In this document: piece after piece, positions 12,769 to 15,673 of the stretch
Numbering within the stretch: position 1 is the stretch's first letter
Layout of the letters: each line of letters opens with the position of its first letter
Origin: Desulfobacteraceae bacterium UBA2771
Lineage (GTDB): Bacteria; Desulfobacterota; Desulfobacteria; Desulfobacterales; Desulfosarcinaceae
Reading direction: 5' to 3'
Length of the DNA: 15,673 nucleotides
Assembly (NCBI GenBank): GCA_002352605.1
Contig: DEIP01000036.1
Location: forward strand, 1 to 15,673
Position numbers and translations under genes: made by a program
Notes under the pieces: model-generated
What the model saw: the letters and a program-made list of their open reading frames with translations, nothing else
Told to the model about the DNA's origin: nothing
The model's database searches: none

Positions 12769-14424
12769 ATGCCGAAACACCCCCGGGCCGGAAAGCCGGT
12801 GCTCCCTGCGTCGCTGACCAACATCCCGCGGTTGATCAGTGCCTATTACACCGATTCGCCGGATCCCGGAAACCCTGCCCAATCGGTTTCCTTCGGTACC
12901 TCGGGCCATAGGGGTTCCGCCTTGACGGGCAGTTTCAACGAAGCGCACGTGCTGGCCATTTGCCAGGCCATCTGTGATTTTCGGGCCGGTGCGGGGATCG
13001 ACGGCCCCCTGTTTGTGGGAATGGACACCCATGCCCTTTCCGAGCCGGGGTTTGCCGGCGTGCTGGAGGTTATGGCGGGAAACGACGTTACCGCCATGAT
13101 CGACCATCGGCGCGGATATACGCCCACGCCGGTCATCTCCTTTTCCATCCTGGCCTGGAACCGTGACCATGCACCCCATACGGCCGACGGGGTCATCATT
13201 ACCCCATCGCACAACCCGCCGGACAACGGCGGCATCAAGTACAACCCCCCCCACGGCGGTCCGGCCGGAAGCCAGGTGACCGGACAGATTGAAAACCGCG
13301 CCAACGAACTGTTAAAAGGCGGCAACCGCGGTGTCAAACGCGTGGCTTTTAGGCAGGCGCTTCGGGCCGGCACCACCCGGCGATTCGATTACACCACGCC
13401 TTACGTGGACGCCCTGGCGGAGGTGGTCGATATGCAGGCCATCGCCCGTGCCGATCTGACCATCGGGGTGGACCCCCTGGGCGGGGCGGCGGTGGATTAC
13501 TGGCCCCAGGTGGGTGAGCGTTACAAGATCAATATCGAGGTGGTCAACGAGCGGGTGGATCCCGCCTTTGCCTTCATGACCCTGGACCACGACGGTAAAA
13601 TTCGCATGGACTGTTCCTCGCCCTTTGCCATGGCCGGCTTGATTGCCCTGAAGGACCGCTACGACGTGGCTTTCGGCAACGATCCTGATAGCGACCGTCA
13701 CGGCATCGTGACGCCTGCCGGCGGCCTGATGAACCCCAACCATTATCTCTGTGCGGCCATTGACTATCTGTTTGAACACCGTCAGGACTGGCCGGCCGGG
13801 GCCATGGTGGGAAAGACCCTGGTGAGTAGCAGCATGATCGACCGGGTGGCGGCACGTCTGGGGACGAAAGTCTACGAAGTGCCCGTGGGGTTCAAGTGGT
13901 TTGTGGATCTCCTGCTGGAAGGGGCCTGTGCCTTTGGCGGCGAGGAAAGTGCCGGGGCTTCCTTTCTGCGCCGGGACGGCCGCGTGTGGACCACCGAAAA
14001 AGACGGCCTCATCATGGGGCTTCTGGCGGCTGAAATGACCGCCGTCAGCGGCCAGGACCCTGCCGACCGTTACCGCCTGCTCACCCGGGACCTGGGAGAG
14101 CAGGTTTATCAGCGCCTGGACGCGCCGGCCAGCGGAGACCAGAAAGCGGTCCTAAAAAGACTGAGCCCCGATCAGGTGCAGGCTGACACCCTGGCCGGCG
14201 ACCCCATCACGGCCAAACTGACCCGTGCCCCCGGAAACGGCGAAGCCATCGGTGGCCTGAAGGTGGTCACGGAAAACGGCTGGTTTGCCGCCCGGCCTTC
14301 GGGGACCGAGGAGATTTACAAGATCTACACCGAGAGTTTCAAGGGCCCCGGGCATTTGCGCCTGATCCAGGAAGAGGCGCAACAGATGGTCAACGCTGTT
14401 TTTGCCGCCGCAGGGGTTTCCTGA
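12769..14424 (+). CDS. pgm: Phosphoglucomutase, alpha-D-glucose-phosphate specific
   Basis: A 551-residue cytosolic enzyme interconverting glucose 1-phosphate and glucose 6-phosphate, linking glycogen and sugar-nucleotide synthesis to glycolysis. It matches the bacterial Pgm family along its whole length (E. coli Pgm is 546 residues). TSGHRGSA (44-51) lies at the N-terminus. The phospho-serine loop is ITPSHNPPDNGGIKYNP with S147. The magnesium loop is NDPDSDRHG with D305, D307 and D309. The sugar-binding loop is GGEESAGASF (390-399) and the phosphate loop RPSGTEE (509-515). All catalytic residues are present. ATG 12769 is chosen because ACGGAG lies six bases upstream and E. coli Pgm begins at the same point. 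The longer frame from 12727 lacks a site. It follows the glycosyltransferase gene by 144 bp. Confidence 0.97.
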   Translation: MPKHPRAGKPVLPASLTNIPRLISAYYTDSPDPGNPAQSVSFGTSGHRGSALTGSFNEAHVLAICQAICDFRAGAGIDGPLFVGMDTHALSEPGFAGVLEVMAGNDVTAMIDHRRGYTPTPVISFSILAWNRDHAPHTADGVIITPSHNPPDNGGIKYNPPHGGPAGSQVTGQIENRANELLKGGNRGVKRVAFRQALRAGTTRRFDYTTPYVDALAEVVDMQAIARADLTIGVDPLGGAAVDYWPQVGERYKINIEVVNERVDPAFAFMTLDHDGKIRMDCSSPFAMAGLIALKDRYDVAFGNDPDSDRHGIVTPAGGLMNPNHYLCAAIDYLFEHRQDWPAGAMVGKTLVSSSMIDRVAARLGTKVYEVPVGFKWFVDLLLEGACAFGGEESAGASFLRRDGRVWTTEKDGLIMGLLAAEMTAVSGQDPADRYRLLTRDLGEQVYQRLDAPASGDQKAVLKRLSPDQVQADTLAGDPITAKLTRAPGNGEAIGGLKVVTENGWFAARPSGTEEIYKIYTESFKGPGHLRLIQEEAQQMVNAVFAAAGVS

Positions 14425-14545
14425 TTCATCCGATGCTTGGACTAACGACCCGGATAACATCGAGGCGTTCTATTCATTCGTGGTGGGATATGATGAGATC
14501 GCTTCGGGAGACGAATATGAAAAAGTTAAAACAATCCTCACATAA
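14425..14545 (+). pseudogene. Short C-terminal coding remnant upstream of the ABC binding protein
   Basis: In the frame ending at TAA 14543-14545, the bases after the pgm stop encode an acidic, protein-like sequence including DNIEAFYSFVVGYDEIASGD and then EYEKVKTILT. It has no start codon or ribosome-binding site of its own and in this frame simply runs back into the pgm coding region. It may be the tail of a gene lost when the pgm 3' flank was rearranged. Its end lies 3 bp before an in-frame ATG of the binding-protein gene. I do not recognise the family. Chance coding potential cannot be excluded. Confidence 0.25.
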
Positions 14546-14568
14546 CCATGAATCAGGAGAAAACTATT

Positions 14569-15426
14569 ATGAAAGGTAAGCTGGCAATTATTTTGTCGTT
14601 CCTTCTTTTCGCAATTCCGCTGGCAGCACAAGAACACCCAGACACCCTTCAACAGATTAAAAAAACCGGACAAATCAGAATCGGCTATCGGTTGTCTGAA
14701 CCACCCATGTCCTTTGTTGACGAAAACGGCAACCCGACTGGGTATTCTATTGATCTGTGTAAAGGTATTGTAACCGAAGTTGAAAAAAATATTGGTGCGG
14801 ATGTAAAGGTTGAATATGTTCCCGTAACAGCCGAAGGGCGGTTTAAGGCTCTGAGTGATAACAAGATAGACATATTATGCGGCTCAACGACCAAAACGCT
14901 TTCCCGCTGTGAACTCGTGGATTTTACACAACTCACATTTGTCACAGGCGCTTCGCTCATGACCTTAAGAGACAATAAATCTCTTGATTCTGAAGGTCTT
15001 AATGGAAAGAAACTTGGCGTCGTGAAAGCAACCACAACCGCAACCGCATTGAAGAAACTAATCCGAGAAACATCAACGGATGCTGAAATCATCTTATATA
15101 ATTCAGCAAAAGAAGGCGTCGATGCTTTAACTAAAAAGGAGATCGATGCCTTTTCTTCTGACCAGATTGTACTCATTGGCATCGTCTCAAACGCGCAGGA
15201 TCCGATGAACTTTGTGGTTAGGTCTGAAGTGTACTCATTTGAACCGTTTGCATTTGCTGTAAGGAGAAATGATGCAAACTTTCGTCTGGTTGCAGATCGC
15301 GCCATATCCGATCTTTGCAGATCAAAAAAGATACTTGAAATTTACGACAAATGGATTGGCAAGTACACCCGACAAAGGCTGCCCATATTCGACGCAATGA
15401 TTCAACTTAACGAAACACCAAAGTAA
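14569..15426 (+). CDS. ABC transporter substrate-binding protein, polar amino acid (family 3) type
   Basis: A 285-residue periplasmic binding protein of the GltI/HisJ-like family 3 group. An N-terminal signal peptide (hydrophobic 5-20, cleavage near PLAA) precedes the mature start. The classic opening lobe is visible: GQIRIGYRLSEPPMSFVDEN (residues 34-53) and GYSIDLCKGIV, then the RFKALSDNKIDILCGSTTKT segment and the hinge-region DFTQLTFVTGASLM. The second lobe has LNGKKLGVVKATTTATALKK and, near the end, EPFAFAVRRNDANFR. ATG 14569 has AGGAG about nine bases upstream and directly precedes a normal MKGK signal peptide. ATG 14548 would add seven residues. The gene is visibly AT-richer than pgm and has no permease or ATPase gene within the 247 bases that follow, so it appears to be an orphan or recently acquired. 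Confidence 0.92.
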   Translation: MKGKLAIILSFLLFAIPLAAQEHPDTLQQIKKTGQIRIGYRLSEPPMSFVDENGNPTGYSIDLCKGIVTEVEKNIGADVKVEYVPVTAEGRFKALSDNKIDILCGSTTKTLSRCELVDFTQLTFVTGASLMTLRDNKSLDSEGLNGKKLGVVKATTTATALKKLIRETSTDAEIILYNSAKEGVDALTKKEIDAFSSDQIVLIGIVSNAQDPMNFVVRSEVYSFEPFAFAVRRNDANFRLVADRAISDLCRSKKILEIYDKWIGKYTRQRLPIFDAMIQLNETPK

Positions 15427-15433
15427 GAACAGG

Positions 15434-15546
15434 CCATGCCTATCCGGTTAACGACCAACACAACCACCCGTGGTATTGAACCCTTGGATTTGCCAGTCCG
15501 ACGACACCACATATAGGTGCTTTTGGAGGCAACCGGATAGGCATGG
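15434..15546. repeat. 113-bp element bounded by perfect 16-bp inverted repeats
   Basis: CCATGCCTATCCGGTT (15434-15449) and AACCGGATAGGCATGG (15531-15546) are exact reverse complements separated by 81 bases. Inside are two smaller dyads: ACCAC-CC-GTGGT (15463-15474) and CACC-N7-GGTG (15505-15519), so a branched fold is possible. GAACAG occurs on both sides, at 15427-15432 and 15546-15551, resembling a short target duplication. The left arm begins 7 bases after the binding-protein stop. It could be a miniature transposable element, a REP-like element or a structured RNA. No T-run supports a simple terminator. Confidence 0.6.
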
Positions 15547-15580
15547 AACAGACATAAAGAAAATAGCCGGATACAACCTC

Positions 15581-15618
15581 GAACCTCACTCTTATCCCTG
15601 AACCTCGCCCTTATCCCC
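15581..15618. repeat. Two tandem 19-bp imperfect repeats
   Basis: GAACCTCACTCTTATCCCT (15581-15599) is followed immediately by GAACCTCGCCCTTATCCCC (15600-15618), with 16 of 19 bases identical. A partial AACCTC also precedes the first unit at 15575-15580. The role is unknown. Confidence 0.6.
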
Positions 15619-15653
15619 CGCATCTGCTCTGATCAAACGCACCGAAAATCCAG

Positions 15654-15673
15654 GGCAACCACAGGGGGTTGCC
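15654..15673. repeat. Hairpin at the right edge of the window
   Basis: GGCAACC (15654-15660) pairs with GGTTGCC (15667-15673) around ACAGGG. The stem may continue beyond the window. It could be a terminator for a gene to the right or a repeat-element end. GGCAACC also occurs at 15529-15535, overlapping the right arm of the 113-bp element. Confidence 0.4.

Noticed and set aside
15434..15546. Integron attC site or tRNA gene
   Set aside because: The AAC/GTT ends face inward, not outward as in attC. A 16-bp outer stem and no anticodon arm rule out a tRNA.
15402..15623. Minus-strand open frame of 73 codons at the right end
   Set aside because: It crosses the 113-bp inverted repeat and the tandem repeats and overlaps the end of the binding-protein gene. 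No family features.

Overview
The window looks like chromosomal DNA of an anaerobic Desulfobacterota-type bacterium (Desulfosarcina-like). This is an inference from three things: GC-rich coding DNA with strong G/C at third codon positions, a TAXI-type TRAP transporter next to a universal stress protein, and a stand-alone MetE-core protein. No rRNA, tRNA or CRISPR array was seen.

Layout. (1) 1-585: right-hand part of an IS1-family element. Its transposase reads leftward off the window edge, and a candidate terminal repeat ends at 585. (2) 586-818: a GC-rich C-terminal coding remnant on the + strand (stop at 746), then a 16-bp-stem hairpin lying between convergent gene ends. (3) 819-3471, minus strand: a tandem two-domain CDP-alcohol phosphatidyltransferase, a YchJ/SEC-C protein and a nitroreductase, probably co-transcribed. 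(4) 3472-3731: a divergent intergenic region with one good sigma70-type promoter on each strand. (5) 3732-5666, plus strand: a phytochelatin-synthase-like (C83) protein followed by a Tat-exported NAPE-PLD-like metallo-beta-lactamase-fold hydrolase. (6) 5803-11406, minus strand, in transcription order: TAXI binding protein, fused TRAP permease, universal stress protein, secreted DUF1566/Lcl-domain protein and MetE-core/UROD-like protein. The first three form a clear transporter module; the last two may be separate units. (7) 11407-11772: a 366-bp regulatory region with clustered dyads near the TAXI gene. (8) 11773-14424, plus strand: a GT2 glycosyltransferase and phosphoglucomutase (pgm). (9) 14425-15673: an AT-richer segment with a coding remnant, an orphan polar-amino-acid-type ABC binding protein, a 113-bp inverted-repeat element, a short tandem repeat and a hairpin at the very end.

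The most distinctive part is 1981-5666. A PgsA-like/PssA-like fusion enzyme of phospholipid head-group synthesis is transcribed divergently from a papain-like C83 protein and an exported NAPE-PLD-like hydrolase. This suggests, without proving it, an envelope-lipid or thiol-conjugate modification locus. The TRAP module imports an unidentified organic anion. Pgm and the glycosyltransferase fit sugar-nucleotide and polysaccharide synthesis. Both window ends carry mobile or repeat DNA of lower GC content than the core.
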